A DNA stretch of 14,061 nt from SKGA01 sp051819745 (GCA_051819745.1 JBNJGO010000024.1:1-14061), one strand, 5' to 3'. Counted from the stretch's first letter, positions 6,443 to 12,600 are shown. The notes: generated by a model not told the origin, from the letters alone. Numbers and translations: made by a program.

Positions 6443-7507
6443 TTATATATCGTATTGTGCAACGCTTGTATTGAGTTGATGATTCACCCGTATAAACGTT
6501 GTTCGTTTTGGAAATTCTTTTAACTTTCTCGCCCCAATATAAGTCGCTGCACTTCGCAAAGACCCTAAAATATCAAGTAAGAAAGGATTAATATTTCCTT
6601 TATAAGGTATTTTTGATGTTCGACCTTCACTTGCCCGGTGTTTTTCTACTTTACCATAAAATTTTTCAAGTGCAGTGTTTGATGACGAGCCGTAGTGCAG
6701 TTTATATTTTTGACCCTTTTGTTCAATAAGATCCCCACCTGATTGTTCATAACCCGCAAATATTGTTCCTGCCATTGTAAAATCCGCCCCTGCACCGAAT
6801 GCTTTTGCAAAATCAGCCGGACAAACAATACCTCCATCAGCAATAATTTTTCCACAACCATTCCCTTGTGAAATTCCGTGTGCAGCATCAGCAGATTCTA
6901 TTGTCGCGCTTAATTGAGGATATCCCACACCTGCTTTTTGTCGCGTTAAACATGCTGCCCCAGGACCAATCCCTATTTTTACAATATCTGCACCGTTGAT
7001 AAGCAGTTGTTCGACCATTTCATTTGTCACTACATTTCCTGCGATAATAATGTGGTCTGGACAAAGAGTTCTCACTTGTTGTACAGCTTCAACGAATCGT
7101 TCTAAATATCCGTTTGGCACATCTAAGCAGATGAAATCAAAGTATTTTTGGAGCCCTTTCTCAAAAACAGCATCTAGCTTTTTAAAGTCTTCATCACGAA
7201 TCCCCATTGTATAAACAATAAATTCTGGTTTGTTAAATCGAGGTAATTCCCTCTCTAATTCTTCAACAGTATAATATTTATGAAGGGTTGTTATCATCTT
7301 ATAATTTGAAAATATTTCTGCTATCTCGAATGTTCCTGTTGTTGCCATGTTCGCAGTCATTATAGGAATTCCAGTCCATGTTTTTGTGCTGTGTAAAAAC
7401 CTAAATGTCCGCTCAAGAGTTACATCTTTTCGACTGGTTAGTGTGCTTCGTTTCGGCCTAATAAGCACATCAGAATAATCTAGTTTAACTTCGGTTTCAA
7501 TTCTCAT
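6443..7507 (-). CDS. guaC: GMP reductase
   Basis: This 354-residue enzyme converts GMP to IMP and ammonia with NADPH, feeding guanine nucleotides back to IMP. It is a TIM-barrel protein of the IMPDH/GMPR superfamily. Cys186 in GIGPGAACLTR is the catalytic Cys, at the same number as in E. coli GuaC. GVGYPQLSAT, ADGGIVCPADFAKAFGAGADF and FTMAGTIFAG line the phosphate and nucleotide site. There is no CBS domain insert, which separates it from IMP dehydrogenase. The C-terminus TTFIRVNHQLNT also resembles GMP reductases. It has its own TATA box and a near-leaderless start. Such GMP reductases are mainly bacterial or eukaryotic, so acquisition is possible. Confidence 0.9.
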   Translation of the reverse strand: MRIETEVKLDYSDVLIRPKRSTLTSRKDVTLERTFRFLHSTKTWTGIPIMTANMATTGTFEIAEIFSNYKMITTLHKYYTVEELERELPRFNKPEFIVYTMGIRDEDFKKLDAVFEKGLQKYFDFICLDVPNGYLERFVEAVQQVRTLCPDHIIIAGNVVTNEMVEQLLINGADIVKIGIGPGAACLTRQKAGVGYPQLSATIESADAAHGISQGNGCGKIIADGGIVCPADFAKAFGAGADFTMAGTIFAGYEQSGGDLIEQKGQKYKLHYGSSSNTALEKFYGKVEKHRASEGRTSKIPYKGNINPFLLDILGSLRSAATYIGARKLKEFPKRTTFIRVNHQLNTSVAQYDI

Positions 7508-7536
7508 AGTATTTCATTGGATTTCAAACACCCCAG

Positions 7537-7544
7537 TATAAAAA
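7537..7544 (-). promoter_or_regulatory. TATA-like box of guaC
   Basis: TTTTTATA on the minus strand lies about 33 nt before ATG 7507, with no strong SD between. A stemless T7 run at 7635-7641 (minus) probably ends the gene upstream of it; nothing else is seen in 7508-7672. Confidence 0.5.
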
Positions 7545-7634
7545 CCTTTCTCAAAAGAGAACAAATCAACAACAAACCCAGAAAAACTTGTTTTTCGCTG
7601 ATTTGGAAGCGACTTTTACATGCAACGCCAATTT

Positions 7635-7641
7635 AAAAAAA
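7635..7641 (-). terminator. Weak T-tract after the DUF3419-like gene
   Basis: Seven consecutive Ts about 32 nt after the stop on the minus strand; no stem. It is the only termination-like signal in this gap. Confidence 0.35.
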
Positions 7642-7672
7642 TACAACTAACTACTGTCGGCGACTAAAGAAA

Positions 7673-8386
7673 TCAATATTTTGTCAATAAATAAACATCC
7701 CATGAAAAATCAAGAGCCGATAATTTCTTTGAAAGAGGTTTATTTTCAACAACTGAGTTAGAACCATCAAAATCATATAAAAAATATTTTCCAACCATAT
7801 AAAATTTAGTTCCTTCAGGAAATTTGTCAAAAAAATCTTCAAATTCAGGAATTTTAGCCACGGACAACGATGAATAATTAATAAACTTATTTTTAGACCT
7901 GCTTTGATGATTAGATCTATCAAAATAATAATCAAAAATATTTGATAAATACACTTTATTAAAAGCAGAATAATTAATTTCAAAATCCAAATAAACTTTG
8001 TTTAACGAACTAAAACTTAATTCTTGTTCTAAATTAATTAAATCTCCTCGAAGAATATCTAATTGATCTAAATTTTTAAGTAAACGATATTGTTTCATTT
8101 GAGCAAAATAATCATCTCGAATTTTTTTATTTGTATAATTTGAGGAATTAAAAGTAGAACAAATAAAATTTGCAAAAACACCATTTCTTAATGCTTGAAT
8201 CCGCCGATTACCATAATCAATTTGAGATTGACAACAATCAACTGCTGTAACAAAAGCACCTTTTTCAATAAACATAAATGGAACATCAAACGAACCTGCA
8301 ACCGAAAGAATAGAATCATTAGTATCAGGAGATAAACCCAAATTTATTGCTTCGAGATTTTCATTTGTTTGTTTCCAACGAACCAT
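7673..8386 (-). CDS. SAM-dependent transferase, DUF3419/BtaA-like
   Basis: The 237-residue product has a Rossmann-type SAM motif I: SILSVAGSFDVPFMFIEKGA followed by VTAVDCCQSQIDYGNRRI. The opening RWKQTNENLEAINLGLSPDT and the middle segment NKVYLSNIFDYYF resemble the DUF3419 family, which includes BtaA, a 3-amino-3-carboxypropyl transferase acting on diacylglycerol. The SAM-binding fold is well supported. The DUF3419 assignment is a motif-level judgement, and the substrate is unknown; a plain class I methyltransferase is the alternative. The gene is distinctly AT-rich even for this window (many TTA, AAA, ATT and Phe/Tyr/Asn codons), which may mean a separate origin. It has a TATA box about 30 nt upstream and no SD, so it is probably leaderless. 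Confidence 0.6.
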   Translation of the reverse strand: MVRWKQTNENLEAINLGLSPDTNDSILSVAGSFDVPFMFIEKGAFVTAVDCCQSQIDYGNRRIQALRNGVFANFICSTFNSSNYTNKKIRDDYFAQMKQYRLLKNLDQLDILRGDLINLEQELSFSSLNKVYLDFEINYSAFNKVYLSNIFDYYFDRSNHQSRSKNKFINYSSLSVAKIPEFEDFFDKFPEGTKFYMVGKYFLYDFDGSNSVVENKPLSKKLSALDFSWDVYLLTKY

Positions 8387-8412
8387 ACAAAAAGAAAAAA
8401 AAACAGTTTTAC

Positions 8413-8420
8413 GTATAAAC
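8413..8420 (-). promoter_or_regulatory. TATA-like box of the DUF3419-like gene
   Basis: GTTTATAC on the minus strand is centred about 30 nt before ATG 8386. Confidence 0.5.
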
Positions 8421-8449
8421 TTTTCGATAGCAACGATGAATTAATTATG

Positions 8450-8562
8450 TTAAACTAGAACAAACCACTATAATTAAGTGCAAGAGGTTTGAAATTCATC
8501 CTGAATTTCGAACAACAGAGAAATCTGCAAAGATTTCAACCATACTTTGTTCACTAGATTAA
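8450..8562 (+). ncRNA. Candidate structured RNA: three-way junction of two hairpins closed by a terminal stem
   Basis: The ends pair: 8450-8464 with 8546-8562 (TTAA, CTAG and AACAAA blocks; one A/A mismatch and a 2-nt bulge). Inside are two hairpins. The first is an 11-bp stem 8487-8497/8503-8513 with a 5-nt loop and one T-G pair. The second is a perfect 7-bp stem 8520-8526/8531-8537 capped by GCAA, a GNRA tetraloop. The T-G pair would be a C-A mismatch on the other strand, so the plus strand is the likelier RNA. I cannot match it to 5S, SRP, RNase P, tRNA or C/D-box RNA. It may instead be a DNA-level palindromic repeat. Confidence 0.45.
8476..8517 (+). repeat. Hairpin repeat, copy A
   Basis: The outer sequence AAGTGCAAGAGGTTTGA ... 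TCGAACAACA is shared with copy B at 8586-8628 except for three purine changes, while the upper stem and loop differ completely yet still pair. Confidence 0.6.
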
Positions 8563-8576
8563 GAAATTCATATATT

Positions 8577-8596
8577 AATAGAAAAAAGTGCGGGAG
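8577..8596. repeat. Partial duplicate of the tRNA 3' end and its downstream flank
   Basis: These 20 bases equal 8778-8797 except at one position. The latter contains the acceptor strand and discriminator base of the tRNA plus its T-rich downstream flank. Looser similarity extends about 15 nt further to the left in both (GAATTCAT-like blocks). Confidence 0.6.
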
Positions 8597-8628
8597 GTTT
8601 GATGCTGCGCAAGAAGCATCGAACGACA
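8586..8628 (+). repeat. Hairpin repeat, copy B (runs into the assembly gap)
   Basis: AAGTGCGGGAGGTTTGA, then a 10-bp stem 8597-8606/8615-8624 with loop GCGCAAGA, then TCGAACGACA. The stem has a T-G pair at the same fourth position as copy A. The next base is N. Confidence 0.6.
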
Positions 8629-8728
8629 NNNNNNNNNNNNNNNNNNNNNNNNNNNNNNNNNNNNNNNNNNNNNNNNNNNNNNNNNNNNNNNNNNNNNNNN
8701 NNNNNNNNNNNNNNNNNNNNNNNNNNNN
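8629..8728. other. Assembly gap of 100 Ns
   Basis: Exactly 100 undetermined bases, a common placeholder for unknown length. The flanks carry hairpins and duplicated sequence that would hinder assembly. The true content and size are unknown. Confidence 0.95.
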
Positions 8729-8739
8729 CGGCGGAGCGA

Positions 8740-8794
8740 CCGGACTTCTTTCTACCTAACAAGAATTCATAATAAATAATAGAAAGAAGTGCGG
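8740..8794. repeat. Inverted repeat between the gap and the tRNA 3' end
   Basis: 8740-8754 is the reverse complement of 8780-8794 at 14 of 15 positions, with 25 bases between. It also pairs at 13 of 15 with 8579-8593 across the gap. Read from the tRNA, it could form a post-tRNA stem. Confidence 0.5.
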
Positions 8795-8920
8795 GAGCGG
8801 AGATTTGAACTCCGGACTTCCACGATGCACCACATGTTGATTAATCATCGAACAATACTGTTCTCATCGCTCAACATTGTTTATGAGCGTGGCGATCTAA
8901 CCAGGCTGAACTACTCCCGC
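8790..8920 (-). tRNA. tRNA with anticodon CAT (Met or Ile2) and a ~56-nt intron
   Basis: The acceptor strands GCGGGAG (8920-8914) and CTCCCGC (8797-8791) pair fully, with discriminator A at 8790 and no encoded CCA. The D arm is GTTC...GATC with one T-T mismatch. The anticodon stem CCACG (8892-8888) pairs with CGTGG (8824-8820). The T arm CGGAG-TTCAAAT-CTCCG is perfect. The anticodon CAT is at 8885-8883. A canonical 37/38 intron would be about 8881-8826 (56 nt) and leaves a 75-nt mature tRNA. CAT may mean elongator Met, or Ile2 if C34 is modified to agmatidine; it lacks initiator hallmarks. The gene is downstream of the HIT gene but has its own TATA box. Confidence 0.9.
8826..8881 (-). other. 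tRNA intron with its own hairpins
   Basis: The intron contains ATGTTGA pairing with TCAACAT and, inside it, GAACA-GTAT-TGTTC. CGCTCA, which includes the anticodon flank, can also pair with TGAGCG within the intron. A textbook bulge-helix-bulge (3-4-3) is not obvious; the exact splice sites are uncertain by a base or two. Confidence 0.6.
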
Positions 8921-8961
8921 AAAAAGATTTACTGCTCAGCTAGTACATGCGTATTTTCACA

Positions 8962-8972
8962 CCTTTTATAAA
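8962..8972 (-). promoter_or_regulatory. TATA-like box of the tRNA gene
   Basis: TTTATAAAAGG on the minus strand lies about 45 nt before the mature 5' end, which implies a ~20-nt leader removed by RNase P. Confidence 0.55.
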
Positions 8973-8989
8973 TATTACGTCAAAAACAA

Positions 8990-9400
8990 CTATAGATTGT
9001 TTATAATTTTTTCAGCGTAGAGAACACGATCTTCTTCTGAAACCTCATGTTCTTTCCAGAGTTTCAAGCCATCATTCTCGAATCTTGGCAGGAGATGTAT
9101 GTGAGTGTGAAATATTTGTTGTCCTGCAGTCGATCCTGTATTTACAGCCACATTAAATCCTTGCGCCCCTAATCCTTTCATTTGTGCAGACCCTATTTGA
9201 TCTATTAGCTTGAGGAGTTTTACACCTAGTTCGGGTTTCATCTTTGTGATATTCTCAGAGTGTTCTTTCGGGATGAGCAAAGTATGTCCTTTCACCGATT
9301 GAAACAGAGATTGTATCGCTATAAAATCGTCATCTTCATATATTTTTGTCGAGGGCGCATCTCCACGTATTATCTTGCAAAAAAGGCAGTTTTCGGTCAT
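8990..9400 (-). CDS. HIT-family nucleotide hydrolase (HINT-like)
   Basis: The 136-residue protein is a histidine-triad hydrolase, which cleaves nucleoside phosphoramidates, AMP-lysine-type adducts or dinucleoside polyphosphates in the cytoplasm. The opening CLFCKIIRG carries the C-x2-C zinc pair (Cys5, Cys8). GHTLLIPKEH (38-47) follows, and the catalytic triad HTHIH is at 98-102 before LLPRF. FNVAVNTGSTAGQQ is the usual nucleotide-binding loop. Length is normal for the HINT branch. The precise substrate cannot be read from the sequence. The TATA box is about 28 nt upstream, so the transcript is leaderless. Confidence 0.92.
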   Translation of the reverse strand: MTENCLFCKIIRGDAPSTKIYEDDDFIAIQSLFQSVKGHTLLIPKEHSENITKMKPELGVKLLKLIDQIGSAQMKGLGAQGFNVAVNTGSTAGQQIFHTHIHLLPRFENDGLKLWKEHEVSEEDRVLYAEKIINNL

Positions 9401-9422
9401 TGTGAGAAGTATAATGATGTGG

Positions 9423-9432
9423 ACTTTTATAT
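9423..9432 (-). promoter_or_regulatory. TATA-like box of the HIT gene
   Basis: ATATAAAAGT on the minus strand is centred about 28 nt before ATG 9400. Confidence 0.55.
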
Positions 9433-9504
9433 GTCCTTCGATAACAACACTATAAAAACGGTTCTGTCCTAAAAGGAATTATTTTTACGCCAAAAAACAC
9501 AATA

Positions 9505-9514
9505 TTTATAAATA
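9505..9514 (+). promoter_or_regulatory. TATA-like box of the 81-codon gene
   Basis: TTTATAAATA lies about 35 nt before ATG 9544 and is followed by a GGAGAT SD-like site at 9534-9539. Confidence 0.55.
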
Positions 9515-9543
9515 ATTTATTTCTTCACTACTTGGAGATAAAA

Positions 9544-9789
9544 ATGGAATTCAATCAAAAAAAATCAAATCAATATACTAGCATGATAAAAGACTATGCA
9601 CTGCCAGACCACATAGATATTTATTCTCAATTAGGAAATCAGATACAAAACATATATGGTGAGAAACAAACCCTCGGAGCTATCGAACAATTTTCTGTCA
9701 ACCACACCGAACCTGTAGAATATACTACAAGCGTTAAAGAACGACAATCAAAACCCCGAGGTCAAGCATTGGAAATGTATGATTTCTAA
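9544..9789 (+). CDS. Small hypothetical protein (81 aa)
   Basis: I do not recognise this protein. It is polar, Gln/Asn/Tyr-rich, without membrane helix, signal peptide, Cys or recognisable motif. The sequence runs MEFNQKKSNQYTSMIKDY and ends GQALEMYDF. A central segment DIYSQLGNQIQNIYGEKQ may be helical. The longest frame begins at a TTG (9532), but GGAGAT at 9534-9539 with a 4-nt spacer selects ATG 9544. It has its own TATA box and is separated from gltX by another TATA box, so it is probably monocistronic. Confidence 0.6.
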   Translation: MEFNQKKSNQYTSMIKDYALPDHIDIYSQLGNQIQNIYGEKQTLGAIEQFSVNHTEPVEYTTSVKERQSKPRGQALEMYDF

Positions 9790-9802
9790 ACACTCTTACT
9801 AA

Positions 9803-9812
9803 CTTTTATAAA
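9803..9812 (+). promoter_or_regulatory. TATA-like box of gltX
   Basis: CTTTTATAAA is centred about 30 nt before ATG 9838, with pyrimidine-rich sequence between and no SD, so the transcript is probably leaderless. Confidence 0.6.
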
Positions 9813-9837
9813 CTAATTTTTCTTTCTTTTCACCACA

Positions 9838-11562
9838 ATGTCTTCAATTGAAACTACAATTTTCAAACTCGCATTAGAAAATGCTTTAAAATTCAAAGGA
9901 AAAGCGAATCCTAAAGCCCTTATAGGTCATGTTATCAAAGAACATCCTGAGGTCAAGAAAGATATGAAATCAACAATGCAAACCATCAATAAGATAGTTG
10001 ATGATGTTAATGCTCTTGATACAGATACTCAAAAGCAAAAACTATTCGAGCTCGATCCTGAATTTAATAAGAAAAAGCAAGAAGAAAAGCAACAGCGTAG
10101 AGAACAACGTCGTGAACTTCCCGAGTTAAACAATGCTATACAAGGCGCTGTGACGACACGAATTCCTCCTGAGCCTTCAAAATATAATCATCTTGGCCAT
10201 GCGATGAGTTTTCTCCTTAATTATCTTTATGGTAAAAAATACGAAGGTAAAGTCATTCTTCGATTTGATGATACCAACCCTGAAAAGTCAGCTCAAGAGT
10301 ATGTTGATGCAGTATTTGAAGATGTTGTTGATTTTTTACAATTACAACCGGATGAGATCGTGTTTGCAAGCCATCATATGGACAAATATATCTCTTTCGC
10401 ACAGCAGTTGATTGAAGAGGGTAAGGCATATGTGTGTTCTTGCGATAGACCTACAATTTCTCAATTACGAAAGGAAAAGAAAGCATGTTCTCATCGAGAT
10501 CAATCTATCGAGGAAACAAAGCAATTATGGAATGAAATGAAAAATGGATCGTGTAAAGAAGGAAGTCGTGCACTCCGTCTTAAGATCGATATGACTCATA
10601 AGAATGCTGTGATGCGAGATCCAGTTATTTATCGAGTATCATACAAACCGCATTATAAGAAAGGAACGCGCTATCCTGTTTGGCCGATGTATGATTTTGA
10701 ATGTGCTATCGAAGAAGGATTGTGCGGAGTAACTCACGTGCTTCGAAGTAATGAGTTCGATCAACGTATAGAATTACAAAACCATATTGCTCGTTTATTT
10801 GGATTTCCTGAAGTAACATACACTCATTATGGACGATATAATATTACTGGAGCAACCACTCAAGGTCGTGAAATAAGAAGTCTTATTGAAACAGGAAAAT
10901 TTCTTGGCTGGCACGATCCTAGACTTGTAACGATTAGAGCTCTTAGGAAAAGAGGAATTATACGAGAATCATTTATCGAACTTGCAAAACAAATTGGATT
11001 GTCAAAAACACAGACCAATCTTGATTTTGGCGTTATCGCTTCAATTAACAGGCAATTGCTTGATAAGAAAGCAGAAAGATATTTTTGCATCCGAAATCCA
11101 GTCACCATAACAGTTTCAAATATTCCATCGTCAATAACATCATTTTCTCTTAAGAAACACCCTTCAGACGATTCAAAACATCGAGAGCTAAAAGCGACCA
11201 GAGAATATAGTATTGAACGAGAAGATTTTGAGCGTATTTCAAATGGAAGTATCGTTCGTTTTATGGACAGTATGAACGTACGGCGAGTCGAAAACAATAA
11301 GTTTGAATTTGTTAGTCAAGATGTTGAATCGTATAAAGAAAGCGAGAATACTGCAGGGTTAATCCATTTCATTCCTTGTTCGGGAAAAGAGATTCGAGCG
11401 AAACTAGTTTTGGAAAATGCTCAAACGACAACTATTACTTGTGAGTCTTCAATCGAGAATATTGCCGTTGGCGAGATTATTCAGTTTGAACGATTCGCTT
11501 TTTGCAGATTAGATCATATTGAGGAGGATGGAACTAAAGTATTTTGGTTCGGACACGAATAA
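9838..11562 (+). CDS. gltX: Glutamate-tRNA ligase, archaeal type, with unusual second signature
   Basis: The 574-residue class I synthetase charges tRNA-Glu (and, in archaea with GatDE, also tRNA-Gln). Residues 1-95 are the helical archaeal N-terminal extension with a Lys/Glu/Gln-rich end. PPEPSKYNHLGH (110-121) is the HIGH signature in HLGH form. RFDDTNPEK (142-150) is the conserved glutamate and ATP region. CSCD...ACSHR looks like a zinc site. YPVWPMYDFECAIEE and THVLRSNEF are diagnostic. At 340-347, where archaeal enzymes carry the KMSKS equivalent (S-K-R/S-K), this one reads TTQGREIR, without the usual lysines; the following GWHDPRLVTIRALRKRGI is intact. The C-terminal beta-barrel anticodon-binding domain is divergent but present to the end. 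The stop is 8 nt from that of dph6 on the opposite strand. Confidence 0.92.
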   Translation: MSSIETTIFKLALENALKFKGKANPKALIGHVIKEHPEVKKDMKSTMQTINKIVDDVNALDTDTQKQKLFELDPEFNKKKQEEKQQRREQRRELPELNNAIQGAVTTRIPPEPSKYNHLGHAMSFLLNYLYGKKYEGKVILRFDDTNPEKSAQEYVDAVFEDVVDFLQLQPDEIVFASHHMDKYISFAQQLIEEGKAYVCSCDRPTISQLRKEKKACSHRDQSIEETKQLWNEMKNGSCKEGSRALRLKIDMTHKNAVMRDPVIYRVSYKPHYKKGTRYPVWPMYDFECAIEEGLCGVTHVLRSNEFDQRIELQNHIARLFGFPEVTYTHYGRYNITGATTQGREIRSLIETGKFLGWHDPRLVTIRALRKRGIIRESFIELAKQIGLSKTQTNLDFGVIASINRQLLDKKAERYFCIRNPVTITVSNIPSSITSFSLKKHPSDDSKHRELKATREYSIEREDFERISNGSIVRFMDSMNVRRVENNKFEFVSQDVESYKESENTAGLIHFIPCSGKEIRAKLVLENAQTTTITCESSIENIAVGEIIQFERFAFCRLDHIEEDGTKVFWFGHE

Positions 11563-11570
11563 AATAACAA

Positions 11571-12254
11571 TCATTTATCTTCAAGACGAGCCGAAGTTAT
11601 AATATAATTTCCATTTTCCGGACCCGACATTATCGAATCTGCAGATTCTATAAGTATTCGTTTTGAGAATAATGGACAGTCTGTAACAACAGTTTCTGCT
11701 TCTCCACCTTCAAAAGCTACTTGCATGCCATGAGTTTGTTGTAAGGATAACAAGTCCTTAATGGCATTTTCATCAAGTATTCTTCCAAGCCATGTTTTGT
11801 CAAAACCATATGCAGCTATACTCGAGAGAATAACAGTAAAATTGTCTTTGACGAGTCGTTTGATGAGATCTTCTTGACTCATTTGCCATAAAGGATTGAG
11901 AACTTCTAGACCGTGTCGTTTGCATATTTCTTGGATTCGCGATGCTTGATAGTTTGAAGCGAGAGCTCCAGTGACAATAGCAGTAATACCGTATTTTTGT
12001 TGAGCAGAACATATTGCATTTTCCAAGTCAACAAGTTCTTCTTCTTTTTTTCCAAGAGTAGAATATTTGATATAAGGAATCTCCATCGCTTTTGCTTGAA
12101 GTTCTGTTAAGTGAATGTTTGGAGTGTGAAACATATAGCTTTCTGTGTTTTCACTTATCATTGATATAGCACACGTTAAAGTATGCTCTTTAGAAACAAG
12201 ATATGCTGCGTAAAGAGAATCTTTTCCACCACTAAGTAATATTCCGACTTTCAT
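11571..12254 (-). CDS. dph6: Diphthine-ammonia ligase (ATP-binding PP-loop family)
   Basis: The 227-residue enzyme performs the last step of diphthamide synthesis, the ATP-dependent amidation of diphthine on elongation factor aEF2. SGGKDS (8-13) is the PP-loop. MFHTPN and TGALASNYQASRIQEIC are conserved in the family, as are LNPLWQ and the C-terminal GGEAETVVTDCPLF (183-196). Length matches archaeal single-domain members of the MJ0570 group. A GTG at 12260 would extend the frame by two codons; I use ATG 12254 because the TATA box is then about 26 nt upstream, as in other leaderless genes here. It is convergent with gltX, and both serve translation. Confidence 0.92.
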   Translation of the reverse strand: MKVGILLSGGKDSLYAAYLVSKEHTLTCAISMISENTESYMFHTPNIHLTELQAKAMEIPYIKYSTLGKKEEELVDLENAICSAQQKYGITAIVTGALASNYQASRIQEICKRHGLEVLNPLWQMSQEDLIKRLVKDNFTVILSSIAAYGFDKTWLGRILDENAIKDLLSLQQTHGMQVAFEGGEAETVVTDCPLFSKRILIESADSIMSGPENGNYIITSARLEDK

Positions 12255-12276
12255 AAACACAACAACTGACGTTTGC

Positions 12277-12284
12277 TATAAAAA
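12277..12284 (-). promoter_or_regulatory. TATA-like box of dph6
   Basis: TTTTTATA on the minus strand is centred about 26 nt before ATG 12254; there is no SD. Confidence 0.55.
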
Positions 12285-12327
12285 TATTACGATAGTAATA
12301 GATGTTTGTAATCAACACAACATAATA

Positions 12328-12370
12328 TTAAAAAATAAAAAATCGAGAGGCAAATACATCGCCTCCCGAA
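12328..12370 (-). terminator. Stem-loop and T-tract terminator of the 47-codon gene
   Basis: On the minus strand, TCGGGAGGC (12370-12362) pairs with GCCTCTCGA (12351-12343) over 9 bp with one G-T, with a 10-nt loop, followed by TTTTTTATTTTTTAA. It resembles a bacterial intrinsic terminator. Confidence 0.65.
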
Positions 12371-12414
12371 AAGGTGTGTTGTGAGGTATAGGGTGTTTAG
12401 GGTATGAAAATAAT

Positions 12415-12558
12415 TTAGGAAAAATATCCTTGAAGAAATCCCGCTTCAGAGGATTCAAGAGCATCATCATCAAGGAGCGTATCAACATAATTTGTCGATC
12501 TGATATCTTCACCAGATGAATCATCATTCATTTCGTCATATAGCAATTGTTTGTTCAT
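12415..12558 (-). CDS. Small acidic protein with C-terminal GFLQGY motif (47 aa)
   Basis: The frame begins MNKQLLYDEMNDDSSGEDIR and ends DDDALESSEAGFLQGYFS. It is strongly acidic in the middle and has a short aromatic C-terminal tail. The tail resembles the SxxExGFMxGY endings of small acidic archaeal proteins that I recall from related genomes; the function of those is not known to me. GAGGGTGAT lies 3 nt before the ATG, a very strong ribosome site; a TATA box is upstream and a stem-loop/T-tract terminator is downstream. So this is a complete, independent and probably highly expressed unit. A modulator or anti-type role by binding a larger partner through the tail is only a guess. Confidence 0.75.
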   Translation of the reverse strand: MNKQLLYDEMNDDSSGEDIRSTNYVDTLLDDDALESSEAGFLQGYFS

Positions 12559-12561
12559 AGT

Positions 12562-12570
12562 ATCACCCTC
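12562..12570 (-). promoter_or_regulatory. Strong ribosome binding site of the 47-codon gene
   Basis: GAGGGTGAT, then ACT, then ATG. It has the longest match to the archaeal anti-SD among the starts I checked in this window. Confidence 0.7.
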
Positions 12571-12600
12571 TTGATTGTATATAATGGGTTAATTCAGATA

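Noticed and set aside
6263..6523. Plus-strand open frame of 86 codons
   Set aside because: It lies opposite the guaC C-terminus and the 59-codon gene and has no SD, TATA or recognisable sequence.
8450..8562. 5S rRNA or a divergent tRNA
   Set aside because: A three-way junction is present, but no 5S consensus blocks; a trial tRNA cloverleaf failed at the T arm and anticodon stem.
8476..8628. CRISPR-like repeat pair (GTTTGA...TCGAAC)
   Set aside because: Only two copies, the interior differs between them, and spacing is not spacer-like; no cas gene is present.
8547..8762. Open frames crossing the N gap on both strands
   Set aside because: Half of each is undetermined bases; the known parts are hairpin and tRNA-flank sequence.
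10860..11297. 145-codon minus frame inside gltX
   Set aside because: Antisense shadow; the plus frame has clear synthetase homology throughout.
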